64,000 bases of DNA from Patiria miniata (GCF_015706575.1 NW_024037059.1:14855730-14919729), one strand, 5' to 3'; positions 49,301 to 57,461 are shown, counted from the first letter of the stretch. Numbers and translations: made by a program. Notes: generated from the letters alone by a model not told the origin.

Positions 49301-52300
49301 TTTCTGAAAACTTGGACAGTAAATTTTGAAAATGCCCGCATAATCTTTTAGGTTATAAAGATGGTTTGAACAAAATGTTGCAACCTGACGCCACTCTTTT
49401 CTTCATACAACTCGTCAAGTCGCTCAAGTCGGCCGTCTGACTTAAGTCCCGATTGTCCGTAACGCATTTCCATTGACTTTTTTATTTCTAAGTCGGCTTT
49501 TATAAGTCGCCATTTCGCTCAAATCGTCGTGTTACTCTCTGTACTGCGGTTGGCAAGAAGTGTCAAGTGAAAAGTGGCACGGCCGTGTTCGCTGCATGTA
49601 TCGGTGTCGCAAAAGGGTGTCCTACTGCATACATCGCATATCACAAGCATATCAATACCAGTACCCCCCTGTAGGCCGTACGCATGCGCTCTGTCCATTT
49701 TGGGGATCGTCTTAATATTGAATGACTACTGCTGCTGTCAATACGTGTGTGCCGGACCACGCACGCATTTAATTCATTACTGTGCACGTACATGTGTACA
49801 TGTATACTCATGGTCTCCATTATCAATACCCCAAACGTGATGATACAATTTGAGGATTAATTTGTTGGATTCAACTCAAGCATTATGCAGATAACCCAGG
49901 GTAAATCGAAGCCAATTATTGCAATGAATCATGTGTGCAAAAGGGCATTCAGCAACATGACGACTTACAGCAGATGTCGGCAATCGCGTAAGTCGTCACA
50001 AATTCTAGGGTCCTGAGAGTGCCGACTTAGTCGGAGTTTACTGCATATCATCTGAATGAAGGTTATTCATTGCGAAAATGATAAGACATGAATCTAGGAC
50101 TGAGAAACATTTCCAATTTTGTTAGGAACATTTTTTTTGACTGTCCATTGACTCTGTACACAATCACGGAAGTGGCGTCATGTTGCGACATATTTTTCCG
50201 ATGGTTTTCGTCAAATCAATGCTATAAGAAAGGTGCAAAGTTATGTTATTTTCCTTGCATGATCTCAATTTTATTTACAGCGTGTATTTCATTTCTTTAA
50301 TTTCAGAAAAGATGTTCAGCCTGATCAAAAAGAAGAGTCGAATGGTTCAGCAGAGGTGAGTTGAACCAACCATCAAATAGTTTTTTTCCTCGCAGTTTTT
50401 CTGACGCGAGTGTTGTTTCTTTTGTGAAATTCAACTGAAAGCAGTATGTTTTGTCAAACATGCTTAAATTTGGGCAAGCTAAAAGCTAAACTTTGTTCTA
50501 TTTTTAACTTGTACAAAACACAGGCAAAGAAATAAAGCATTCACAAAACTTAGTTCTCAACTTAAATAATTTATTTTATTGAATGTACAGTACACTTCAT
50601 CACAATTACAAATTGCAATTAACATTTTGACTTTGAAAAGTTTTCCTTCCACTTCCCTCGCAGGAAACCGGCAAGTTCTGGAGAGGTGGCCTTGCAGTTG
50701 ATCTACCCTCAGCTTGTGACTCACTGGCGTAAGGCAGGGAACCAGACCAAGACTGTGGAGTACCTGATCCATGCTGCCGAGTCGGCCGTTGCCCTGGGGA
50801 ACACCATGCAGGTTGGTTCAAGGCGACACACTTGACTACCTCTCTATGATGGGTTCAACATGTATATGTGGTACATACGGCCCAGCATAGAGAGTTAGTT
50901 AGCGGGGTAGTCCCCGGGGAAGGGTGGGTGGGTCCCCTGGGGATGGGAGGGCCCCCGGGAAGGAAGGGCCCCCCCCAGAAGGGAGGGACCCCGGGGAAGG
51001 GAGGCCCCCCCCCCCCCCAGAGGGCCCCCGGGGAAGGGAGGGCCCCCGGGGAAAGGGAGGGCCCCCCCAGGGAAAGGGAGGGACCCCCCCCCCCCCCCCG
51101 GGAAGGGAGGGGAGGGACCCTGGGGAAGGGAGGGCCCCCTGGGGAAAGGGAGGGACCCCCCGGGAAGGGAGGGCCCCCGGGAAGGGAGGGCCCCCCCGGA
51201 GGGGAGGGACCCGGGGGGTGTTTTTTTTTTTTACCAAAATTTTCGGGAAGAAAAAATCAACAAATTTTTTGGTAATAAAAACTTGAATTTTTTTTGATAT
51301 TTTGTAACCTACCCCACCCTACGCAAACCTTCCGGACCTCGACCAAACGCTAACCCTCTCCGACCCACCCTCCCCCACGCTAATCCTCCCCGCCCTACGC
51401 TAACCCTCCCCGCCCTATGCTAACCCTCCCCACCCTACGCTAATCCTCCCCGACCCACCCTAACCTTCCCCGCCCTACGCTAACCCTCCCTGCCCTACGC
51501 TAACCCTCCCCGCCCTACACTAACCCTCCCCACTCTACGCTAACCCTCCCCGACCCACCCTAACCTTCCCCGCCCTACGCTAACCCTCCCCACCCTAGTC
51601 TAACCCTCCCCACCCTAGTCTAACCTACCCACCCTACACTAGCGCCCCCCCATCTAACCTACCACCTAACCCCCCTCCCCCGGCCTAACTCCCTGCCCCT
51701 AACCCCCCCCCTCCCCCACTTACCCTACCAACCTGGTTGATCTGCTGCAAAGTCGCTGTTCAATGAAGTTTTCTGAAAGAAACAAAATTAAGGGGGGAAA
51801 ATTATTAAGAAAGGCAGAAAAGGGGACAGATTTATTCTCAATATTTCATGTTAAAAATGATGTGGTAACAATGTCACAAATTCACAAGTTCTATGCCAGT
51901 TTAATTTTAATTCAACAGTAGAGCAGTTGTTAAATAATGACATCTGTAAGGAATACAAACAGCATCGGACTAAGTAGATCACAATTTCGGGGTTTAATTT
52001 TTAGTACAGTTGGCTGCCATTCAAAAATAAACTTTTTCAGATTGTTCATGGGTTGTCCAAGATATAGTTTGTTTTATATCTAATTGTTGCAATCTTCAAT
52101 GTTACAAAAGTCTGAAGGACCCAAAAAAATAATGCAGAGTGCAAACAGATTACAAAGATGCTGTACCGAAAAAAAAAAGGTTAATAGCAATGTGTAAAAG
52201 ATGCGTTTTTTCAATGGATTGTTTACGAGACATTTTCATCGGTTGTTTTGCAGGCAATCTCTTTCATCTATCAAGCCAAGGGTCTGTTGCCAACTCCGGA

Positions 52301-53410
52301 CCAGATAGTGCATCTTGACGCACTGGCTGCTAAGGTAAACGATTTACATGTACATAAGTATACGTCTCATCAATTGCTTTGGCAAAACCGTTATAACATC
52401 AAGACTTTCCACAGTGATAATCTTTCTGATGCTACAATGTTTGTTTTCCTGCCTGTTTAATTTATGTTTATAATTTCCTAGATAAAATGTCACTACAGTC
52501 GAACACCTTTATAGTCCTTTGGACTTCACAAATTACCTTGTTATAACAGGTACCTTGTATTATCAGTAATGAAAAACAAAGAAAGACAAAGACTTGGGAC
52601 CTAAAATTATGCTTGTTATAAGCAGGATGTTGTATTATTGGTGACGTCATCATGACGTCATTACATAATGTGACATCATGATTCAAAGCCCTATGAGAAT
52701 ATAATCACATACATGTACAGAAGTATATGCCACCATTTACTATAAACAGAGCTACACTTCCTCCCTTGATGAAACTTACACTTAAAACTTTACATGTTAC
52801 ACGTCACAAAGAAATACCGAAACAGCCCTGTGTCCACAAACGTAAATCTAGTTAACAGTGTTCTTCTAATCAGAGTTCGACTGTATTTATCAAAACTTCC
52901 ATCAATCATCATTATTTTTAAGGACGTCAATTTTATTTAATGTTTACTTTTCTATTCCATTGCAGGCGACTACTAGTCTGTTCTTAACCAGAGAGAAACG
53001 GAAGAACATTTCAGTAAGTATCCAAAATTCAAGACGTTCAGAATGTTTTGATAAAACTGGGAATTTCTTGTACATCAACGTGTACATCTGCTTACAACCA
53101 AATGTCTTCAATTCTTTAAAATCATTTGTAAGTGATTTTGTTTTAAAATCTGTAACCCACACAGGTCAACAAGCAGCGATGGCAGTGGGCTGCAGCGAAA
53201 GCTCTCAAAGCCTCCCGCGCTGCTAAGGATGACGCCAAGGAGGAGCCGCGTAAACCTATCGACCCTTACTACGCCAAGCCTGTCAGTTACCCTAAACGAC
53301 CTACAAGTATTCAGAAGAAGCCAAGCTGGACCAAAGGGCAGCTGATAGCACTGACTGCTGCCGCTCTCCTGCTTATGTTTCTTGTTTTATGCTACATTTT
53401 TGTCAAGTAA
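22362..53410 (+). CDS. ADCY10-like: Soluble adenylyl cyclase-like protein (ADCY10 family) with C-terminal membrane segment
   Basis: Twenty-six coding exons join in phase to 1,071 codons: 22362-22383, 22862-22984, 23866-24000, 25628-25774, 27733-27938, 28854-28899, 29399-29430, 29547-29592, 29735-29784, 30107-30257, 31051-31082, 32351-32469, 33401-33477, 33894-34077, 35574-35617, 36536-36701, 37857-38049, 38419-38795, 41404-41576, 43599-43729, 45978-46167, 50307-50355, 50664-50811, 52254-52334, 52966-53013, 53165-53410. The family makes cAMP from ATP. Order: C1 (about residues 34-205), C2 (about 285-455), P-loop NTPase (about 472-720), a short helical part, then a hydrophobic C-terminus. The ATG at 22362 (MASRETH, donor GTAAAT) was chosen because its phase completes the Asp codon before EASKELVAHLPD, where human sAC also begins its AAHLPD segment. 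Human full-length sAC is about 1,610 residues, so the C-terminal half is much shortened. Phase-0 exons could have been missed. Confidence 0.88.
23198..23717. mobile_element. Kolobok-like MITE with TTAA target duplication
   Basis: TTAA at 23194-23197 and 23718-23721. Termini AGGGGCACTAGGTCCTG and CAGGACCTAGTGTCCCT. AGGG ends next to TTAA fit the Kolobok superfamily. It lies in the intron between the first two C1 exons. No transposase. Confidence 0.7.
24961..25039. repeat. 12-bp tandem repeat (CACATGTCTGAT), six perfect units
   Basis: Six exact copies from 24961 to 25032, then a partial unit. It sits inside a longer region of TCACAAGTC-like words (about 24930-25170) that resembles 31290-32070 and 35316-35446. 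Confidence 0.9.
25405..25554. mobile_element. Short MITE (~150 bp)
   Basis: AATAAGCCTCTGTACTGATG at 25405 is matched by CATCAGTACAGAGGCTTATT at 25535-25554. Nothing coding inside. It lies just upstream of the C1 exon at 25628. Confidence 0.7.
25847..26970. repeat. 41/43-bp minisatellite (about 27 units) with dimeric higher-order structure
   Basis: The unit reads TTCCTTTGCGGTAATG-TTTTTGATTGATCGAATAGCTTCAA. A 2-bp longer form has GTATAATG. Between about 26370 and 26700 the short form with GAATAG alternates strictly with the long form with GAGTAG, giving an 84-bp dimer. The edges of the array are monomeric. It lies in the intron between C1 exons 25628-25774 and 27733-27938. Confidence 0.92.
27300..27706 (-). 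mobile_element. tRNA-derived SINE, minus strand
   Basis: On the minus strand an A-box-like GATGGTCTAGCGGTTA is followed by a B-box-like GGTTCAAGCCC. A body follows with CCTTGAGCAAGGC, CGTCCTTCGGATGGGACGT and GGGGTTCGCCCCGGTGTT, and then an A-run near 27310. CTTGAGCAAGGC and CTTCGGATGGGACGT are blocks I recall from widespread animal SINE bodies. The tRNA part cannot form a full cloverleaf. It ends just before the C1 exon at 27733, so it may reach into the acceptor region. Confidence 0.7.
27999..28524 (+). mobile_element. TTAA/AGGG-type MITE, family C copy 2
   Basis: TTAA at 27995-27998 and 28525-28528. Ends AGGGAATGTACAACATTTGC and GCAAACGTTGTATCTTCACT. A perfect 30-bp palindrome centred on GGTCGGCCGACC lies at about 28343-28372. 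Related to 19430-19952. Confidence 0.7.
30290..30800. repeat. Two-unit tandem duplication (~255-260 bp period)
   Basis: TTTGTCACCAAGTTTTAAAT at 30290 recurs with few changes near 30550. So do GCAGAGTGGCATAATTTGAA, CATCGACCATGAACAAGAA and GTGCTACAAGGTCGTAACTC. A third partial set of AGATACGAC words reaches about 30870. It lies in the intron after exon 30107-30257. Confidence 0.8.
31359..31970. mobile_element. Mutator-like (MULE) non-autonomous element, 9-bp target duplication
   Basis: Long inverted ends begin TTCGCTCGTACCCCCCGCCC and continue through GCAAACAGG to GGGAAGGGCAGA. The right end is the complement. AAGTCAGCT flanks both sides (31350-31358 and 31971-31979). Long TIRs with a 9-bp duplication fit the Mutator superfamily. 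It sits inside a region of TCACAAGTC-like repeats. Confidence 0.8.
32497..33014. mobile_element. TIR element with GCAAGTTCG ends
   Basis: GCAAGTTCGAGCAAGGACCA at 32497 pairs imperfectly with the end reading TTCTTGCACGAACTTGC at about 33014. Inside, GTGGTTAACTA pairs with GGTTAACCAT. It lies directly after exon 32351-32469. Confidence 0.55.
34015..34366 (+). repeat. 178-bp tandem duplication of the end of a C2 exon, its donor and a C-rich intron start
   Basis: 34015-34100 (the last 63 bases of the exon, the GT donor and about 20 intron bases) recurs at 34193-34278 with about four differences. Each is followed by a C-rich stretch of about 90 bp. The second unit keeps an intact CCGT|GTAAGT donor at 34256 but lacks the upstream part of the exon. 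Confidence 0.9.
34370..35299 (+). mobile_element. TA-flanked TIR element, CAGTAAACTCCGGC family, copy 2
   Basis: Starts CAGTAAACTCCGGCTAAACC and ends TTAGCCGGAGTTTACTG with TA on both sides. The interior resembles the copies at 4748-5500 (opposite orientation) and 49409-50043. It abuts the duplicated exon unit. Confidence 0.75.
35316..35446. repeat. Inverted repeat of TCACAAGTC-like words
   Basis: CAAGTCCATCACAAGTCCAT at the left folds back on TTACATGTGATGGACTTG at the right. Direct repeats of CCATCACAAGT and GACTGGATTGT lie inside. Similar material is at 11740-11800, 24930-25170 and around the MULE at 31359. Confidence 0.6.
35790..36331. repeat. Probable unclassified repeat ending in (CAGA)n
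   Basis: AT- and GC-mixed sequence ending in CGGCGCCCAGTTCTGGAGAT and a (CAGA) microsatellite at about 36289-36311, a frequent arrangement at the 3' end of retroelement-derived repeats. No coding signature was recognised. Confidence 0.4.
36536..38795 (+). other. P-loop NTPase (STAND-type) module of the sAC-like protein
   Basis: Exons 36536-36701, 37857-38049 and 38419-38795. Walker A is GEPGVGKT (residues 504-511). A Walker B-like strand is LIAIDDAQ (about 630-637). The spacing and the hhhhDD signature fit the AAA+/STAND ATPase-like part that follows the cyclase pair in full-length sAC. Both motifs look complete, unlike in many degenerate homologs. Its role in sAC is not well defined; regulation of the cyclase is usually proposed. 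Confidence 0.75.
37051..37550. mobile_element. MITE, CATAGAGCTATA family, copy 1
   Basis: Ends CATAGAGCTATATTAAATTA and TAATTTAGTATAGCTCTATG; ACTAGAGCGCTAACTC is matched inside by GAGTTAGCGCTCTAGT. The second copy, at 56426-56879, is alike along most of its length, so the family is fairly young. It lies in the intron between the two parts of the NTPase module. Confidence 0.8.
38906..39416 (-). mobile_element. TTAA-bounded MITE, family A copy 2
   Basis: TTAA at 38902-38905 and 39417-39420. It carries the same interior as the copy at 10572 in reverse orientation. It shares its intron with copy 3, which points the other way. Confidence 0.8.
40659..41203 (+). mobile_element. TTAA-bounded MITE, family A copy 3
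   Basis: TTAA at 40655-40658 and 41204-41207. Same orientation as the copy at 10572. With copy 2 it makes a pair of inverted repeats about 1.2 kb apart in one intron. Confidence 0.8.
41868..42384. mobile_element. MITE, CAGCCGATTTCAC family, copy 1
   Basis: CAGCCGATTTCACAAAACAG at the left and GTGTGAAATCGGCTG at the right. Sub-terminal GCGTA / TACGC words recur. Second copy at 47738-48313. Intron between exons 41404-41576 and 43599-43729. Confidence 0.75.
42751..43183. mobile_element. Inverted pair of tRNA-derived SINE units with a shared 13-bp target duplication
   Basis: A minus-strand unit (tRNA-like part about 42840-42935) faces a plus-strand unit (about 43026-43101). Both carry TAGCTCGGTGGTCGAG-like A-boxes (AGCTCGGTGGTCGAG in the plus unit) and the exact B-box GGTTCGAGTCCC in the plus copy. 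Outer ends TCAAATTAGGTTTTGCCC and GGGCAAAACCTAATTTGA are perfect complements. The inner edges also pair (CGGTTGGCTGGTTCGAATCT). CAACAAAATATTT is present at 42738-42750 and at 43184-43196, so the whole pair seems to have inserted as one unit. Confidence 0.75.
44188..44657. mobile_element. Tc1/mariner-like TIR element, relative of 1607-2275
   Basis: Starts CAGGGTGAGTAAAAAAAACG after TA and ends TTGACTCACCCTG. The inner arms form a long palindrome: GAATCATTCAAATCACT near 44309 pairs with AGTGATTTGAATGATTC near 44520, and TTTTAAACACAACCAC with GTGGTTGTGTTTAAAA. Intron between exons 43599-43729 and 45978-46167. Confidence 0.7.
45358..45735. mobile_element. TIR repeat with poly-T edges, family B copy 2
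   Basis: Same interior as 14116-14500 but in opposite orientation; CAGTCTCTGGTCAG and CTGACCAGAGACCGAC mark the ends. A/T runs flank it. Confidence 0.7.
47738..48313. mobile_element. MITE, CAGCCGATTTCAC family, copy 2
   Basis: CAGCCGATTTCACGAAACAG and TTGTGAAATCGGCTG ends; interior resembles 41868-42384 (GCGTAA-TTACAC-ATGCGTA near the left end). Confidence 0.75.
49409..50043 (+). mobile_element. CAGTAAACTCCGGC family, copy 3, left end missing
   Basis: The right end (GACTTAGTCGGAGTTTACTG) and the interior (ATCAATACCAGTACCCCCC) match copies 1 and 2. The left TIR is not found; the match starts inside near TCGCTCAAGTCGGCCGT. Confidence 0.65.
50925..51230. repeat. G/C-rich low-complexity minisatellite
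   Basis: Irregular repeats of GGGAAGGGAGGGCCCCC with long C and G runs, lying 115 bp after exon 50664-50811. The open frames across it are due to composition and do not look like genes. Confidence 0.85.
51300..51720. repeat. 20-bp C-rich minisatellite
   Basis: About 18 units of CTAACCCTCCCCGCCCTACG with changes at a few positions, degenerating at the 3' side. The CTAACCC word is telomere-like, but the unit is 20 bp and it lies inside an intron. Confidence 0.85.
52496..52883. mobile_element. Tigger-like MITE
   Basis: Ends CAGTCGAACACCTTTATAG and AGAGTTCGACTG, TA on both sides, with TTGTTATAA words near the ends. Intron between exons 52254-52334 and 52966-53013. Confidence 0.65.
53165..53410 (+). 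CDS. Last exon of the sAC-like gene with predicted tail anchor
   Basis: Eighty-one residues and TAA. The first part is basic and Ala-rich (VNKQRWQWAAAKALKASRAA). A Pro/Lys/Tyr-rich linker with SYPKRPTSIQKKPSWTKGQ follows, then about 21 uninterrupted hydrophobic residues (1050-1070: LIALTAAALLL, MFLVLCYIFV) and a single final Lys. One hydrophobic helix at the extreme C-terminus with basic residues before it is the pattern of tail-anchored proteins. This would put the catalytic part in the cytosol, facing a membrane. Confidence 0.8.
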   Translation, partial: VNKQRWQWAAAKALKASRAAKDDAKEEPRKPIDPYYAKPVSYPKRPTSIQKKPSWTKGQLIALTAAALLLMFLVLCYIFVK

Positions 53411-54210
53411 AATCACTGGTCTAATCAGATATCCGTGAACGGCAAGTTAGTTCCAATTCAAATTGTGAGAAAGTTTTATCATGGACAGTAACATTCACAA
53501 AGAAGTCGGTAGAGACATGTTAAAAAAATTAAGAGAAATTAACTGTTCTTTTTTTCAGCAGTGCAATGCAGCATTTTTGTAAATATAAAATTAAAGTCCT
53601 GAAGGATTATTAGTACTATTTAATCGTTGTTCTACCTCCTACATGTACATAGTTATCAAATGTAAGTTATATTCAACTGCGATTTATAAAGAGCTACATG
53701 TAGCCTCGTGCGAAACTTTACCGTGAATCACAACTGACTTACCTAAAATAAGTTGGGTTTCTAGCAATATTTTTAACTGCATGTATCCTCGTACAAAACT
53801 TCACCGCCAAACAGGCATTGTAACTGACTATCCTAAAACAAGCTAGGTTTCTAGCAATATTTTTAACTGCATGTAGCCTCGTACAAAACTTTACCGCCAA
53901 ACATAACTGACTGACCTAAATTAAGTTGGGTTTCTAGCAATATTTTTAACGGCATTTTTAAGAGAGCAATATTTTTAACTGCGTTATCAAGTCAGGGCCT
54001 TGTTCAAGACATTTCCGCTAAACATAACTGAGTGCCCTACTATTGGATTTCTAGCAATAATTGCAAGGACATTACAATGCTATTTATACTTTGATAGTTG
54101 GCATAGTTAAAATGAAAATTCATTTAGGTCTTTATGTAAAATTACAGAAAAAGTATATGTTTGTCACGCTACTGCCAGAATAAAAGTAATGCCGATAGAT
54201 AATAATAATG
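53411..54210 (+). other. Probable 3' UTR of the sAC-like gene with polyA signal
   Basis: AT-rich sequence after TAA. AATAAA at 54179-54184 is followed by T/G-rich sequence. ATAAAATTAAAG near 53586 is a weaker earlier candidate. It contains the three-unit tandem repeat at 53700. Confidence 0.5.
53700..53990. repeat. Three-unit tandem repeat (83-90 bp) in the probable 3' UTR
   Basis: Units begin GTAGCCTCGT or GTATCCTCGT at 53700, 53783 and 53873. Each contains ACAAAACTT-ACCGCCAAACA-like sequence and ends TTTCTAGCAATATTTTTAAC. A fourth partial copy of the end follows. Confidence 0.85.
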
Positions 54211-54344
54211 GAAAGTCTTGATGTCATTTTGATTTTAACAGTTGGTCTCAGTGGAAAAAACGACATGATTTACTGCTTGGACAACCCATGCAAAAATCCA
54301 AAATAGTTAAACATCACAGTTTTAATCTGTTACATTTGCTTGGT

Positions 54345-54398
54345 GCATTTAATTTTTCATTTCGTTACCACGTGGTAACAAAATGAAAACTTAAATGC
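54345..54398. repeat. 54-bp near-perfect palindrome centred on CACGTG
   Basis: The core GTTACCACGTGGTAAC (54364-54379) is perfect. The arms continue through TTTTCATTT / AAATGAAAA to GCATTTAA / TTAAATGC with only a few mismatches, and there is no loop. The centre is an E-box. Confidence 0.8.
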
Positions 54399-54881
54399 AA
54401 GACCGTCAATCGCATTGGTCAAATCAGTAATAAATGAGCGATTCACAATATACATGTAAGCATCTAATGTTTGCGGTGTTTATGTGCGTGCTGCTTATGT
54501 GCTTTACGTCATACAAAAAGCTGCAACCTATTTGCAGCTACTTGCTATACAGTTCATTTTGCACTAGGTGATGATGTTTTACTAAGTTTGGATGCGCGCT
54601 ATACATGTAACTTCCTAACAACTGACTTTTACTTGCTTCCAAATTTTGTTAATTGGACGGATGGTTAATTGCAATAAACTGTCAAGTTGACTGTGAGGTT
54701 GACAAATGGCAAACGCTTTGTTGCACAGCGCATTGTGAATCTTTCATCTACACACGTGAATTCCTAGGATCAAGAAAATTTGCATGATAAGTCCGACGTC
54801 TCGTGTTGTCATTGTACTTTGACAACATATTTGACTATATTTTCAACACTTGAAGCCAAAATTGAACTGGCATGAAGCTAT

Positions 54882-55138
54882 CATTGATCTCCATTAGTAA
54901 GACTGGCTAGGACACGCGTATACTTGTGCGCAGTGAAGATTCGGAAAACGCAGACACAAACGGCTGGGTAGTACAGTGCGGGTTTAAGGTTTGCGACCGC
55001 GCATGCGTGATGTGCGCGTGCTGCATGGTCTGTGTGTGACGAACGCATTTCAAACTTTAAAACCCTCACCGATGGCTAGGCCTGCGTGCACAAGATGGAG
55101 AACGCTGTGTCCTATCCAGTCTTAAATGGAGATCAATG
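54882..55138. mobile_element. MITE with CATTGATCTCCATT ends
   Basis: CATTGATCTCCATTAGTAAG pairs with CTTAAATGGAGATCAATG. AAGCTAT and AAGCTAG flank it as a probable target duplication of 7-9 bp. A fragment with ATTGATCTCCATTAG also occurs inside the MULE near 31806, which suggests a related element. Confidence 0.6.
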
Positions 55139-55683
55139 AAGCTAGTGAATTTATGACATGAAACAAGACCCGAGAATGATAAAGACCAGGGCCCAATTAG
55201 ATGGCGCTGCTAAGCATGTAATATTCTACTAATGGAGCCTATATCCATTCATTGAATGCTGCCGAACCAATTTTGAACGCACAAGGGAAAACTGAATAAT
55301 GACAAATCAAGTAAATGATGGGAAAAATTTCTATTTGCGCGCAAGTGTTACCATGTCTACGTTGTGAGTTTGGCTGAAGGATTACAATACTTTTTGGCTT
55401 TTTTTAACGCAGGTTTCTGTTGACTGTTAAGTAAGGCCATGAAATTGTTTCCTGGTCACAAAACCAACAGATTTGACAGCTAATATCATACATGTACAAT
55501 ACTGGAACTTGTAGCCAGGATTTGAAAAAAAAGTTTACAGAAAACACTTGTTTTTTAAATTGCCAAAAATACTTATGCTACGGTTTTCTTTTGCAAGCAC
55601 TTTTGAAATTTTATGAGGTTGCAATTTGCATCCAACATTCATGGCTACATGTACATGTACATGTACATACACGTATGAAGTGA

Positions 55684-55940
55684 CAATTGTGATGCGATCA
55701 AGCTAAATGAGTCGTTCGTCGGGAACTTTCATTTTGAGATTCAGGTCAAAATAGGGCCAATTCATCACATCACTTCATCACATCTCTTGGTGTTCCGACT
55801 TCCATAATTTTTGAACTAAAGATGGTATCAGCATGCGGTTTTCACAGCAGTAATGCTAAGATTGTACTCTTTTCAAATCTGTAAAAAAGAAATTGACCAG
55901 GGTCGACAAACGACTCATTTAGCTTGATCGCGTCACAATT
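55684..55940. mobile_element. MITE with CAATTGTGATGCGATCAAGC ends
   Basis: CAATTGTGATGCGATCAAGC then TAAATGAGTCGTT at the left is complementary to AACGACTCATTTA then GCTTGATCGCGTCACAATTG at the right. Interior non-coding. Confidence 0.7.
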
Positions 55941-55966
55941 GAGAAGTAAATGAATGGTGAACTCAC

Positions 55967-56055
55967 CCATGTCTTGAATTCTTAGCTCTTTTAGAAAAAA
56001 GTCCCCTCTGATGATAACACGAAGGTGAACATCTCCACAGATTCTTGCAAGAGTC
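55967..56055 (-). CDS. Possible internal exon of an unidentified minus-strand gene
   Basis: On the minus strand a strong acceptor (CTCCATTCTTTTCAG) precedes 89 nt that end in ATGG|GTGAGT. The frame gives TLARICGDVHLRVIIRGD then FFLKELRIQDMG, a balanced, non-repetitive peptide. Phase 1 at the end; at the start it fits a preceding exon that ends two bases into a codon. I cannot name the protein. It could be chance, but the splice sites are good on both sides. Confidence 0.35.
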
Positions 56056-56425
56056 CTGAAAAGAATGGAGCAATTCATAAAGTTATTTTATTCAAATTAA
56101 AATTACAGATTCCATTTGAAATCCACAACTTACCGTCTACATGTACATGTGCCAAACATCAAAACATGCTACATGTAAATATACAAATGCCCAGCAAAAA
56201 AATACTTGTCTAAAAAGAAAAACCAAAATCAGGTCTTGGGTATGTTTGCCAGGAAATTTTCTGATGCAAATTATTACTTAACAGCAAAGACTATAGACAA
56301 ATTAAAATAAAAAGTGCATGTTGCCCATTAGATATACAGGTCAGATAGAATTTCAGTATTGAGGAGTCACTGCCTGATGGTGCCACTGCCAAATAGTCCG
56401 GTCAAGTTACAATGTATGTTTTGAC

Positions 56426-56879
56426 CATAGAGCTATATTAAATTACTAGAGCACTAACTCTTCATTCTTGCGCGCGGAGACGCTTTGAAGCCGCTCTGGG
56501 CGCAGACATTTTGAATTTATGTGCGTGTTTGTAGAACACAATCAAAATAGATGGATTGAATTTTAAAAGTGTACTCTAAATGCAACGCGCAAGTAGAAGA
56601 TACGCAAACAACTTAAGCGCGTCCTGATGGTTAAAAAAAAGGTCACGGCGAAAAGCATCTGCGCTGTTTGCGTAGAGCAAATAATGAAACGCTCATTTGC
56701 TGATCGTGCGTTTCAGTTTTGGGCATATCAGCTTCAATGACGCACCGGTATGGAATACAAACGCAGATATGCAAATAGCCGTACAAAATTTCGAGTTTTC
56801 CATAGGAAACATGGATGCGCCCATCAGGCATTACTTTGTACATCGAGTTAGTGCTCTAGTAATTTAATATAGCTCTATG
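56426..56879. mobile_element. MITE, CATAGAGCTATA family, copy 2
   Basis: Ends CATAGAGCTATATTAAATTA and TAATTTAATATAGCTCTATG. Colinear with 37051-37550 but with several small deletions. Confidence 0.8.
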
Positions 56880-57149
56880 GTTTTGAAGTATAACTACATG
56901 TAATTGCAATAGAAATCATTCAAGCATCAAACAACTTGAAATAAATACACAAACGTGAATAATCTTACTTATTCCATGAGTTGAAAAGGTGTTTTCTGAA
57001 GAACTTTTTGGAGATTAAAAGTTGGGACTTTTAAACCACATGCGACTGCAGCAGACGACTGTGTGTCGGGATCATTAAAAAAAAGAGGTTTTTTACGTGT
57101 GATAGATCGTTCTTTATAGCGTTTTACATAAACTTTTACAGAACGTTAA

Positions 57150-57200
57150 GAGTAGTACAAGTTTGAATGAAAGTTTGAATGAAAGTTTGAATGAAAGTAG
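57150..57200. repeat. Short 12-bp tandem repeat
   Basis: GTTTGAATGAAA repeated about three and a half times. Confidence 0.8.
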
Positions 57201-57461
57201 GTGGCAGTGAGTCCCAGCCCCTAATGGCGTGGGGTCCAGGGCCCGCGGAGGGCCCTGGAAGTTTTCGGATTGTCTATGCTCTCTGGTGCAATCTAGGCAT
57301 TTTCTGGCATCTGAGACTTGGGTTTCAAAGATCCTATCGGGTACTTAAAAGACAAATATGTTGAATTTCTTTTCATAACCAAATAAATTTGACTCAAAAA
57401 ATCATCCTTTACATAGACACTTCAAATCACAGTTTTATCTTGTGTATACATGTACATGTAA

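Larger units (their letters stand above)
46168..50306. other. Longest intron (~4.1 kb) of the sAC-like gene
   Basis: AT-rich. It holds two MITE copies (47738-48313 and 49409-50043), a fragment of the 6398 element near 46425, and a lone end of the 17968 hairpin near 49376. The remainder has no recognised content and no coding signal. Confidence 0.55.

Noticed and set aside
50868-51286. Overlapping Gly/Pro-rich open frames on both strands
   Set aside because: Pure composition effect of the G/C minisatellite; open in several frames and on both strands, with no start context or splice support.
51300-51720. Interstitial telomere
   Set aside because: The unit is about 20 bp with CTAACCC only as part of it; there is no run of the pure six-base telomere repeat.
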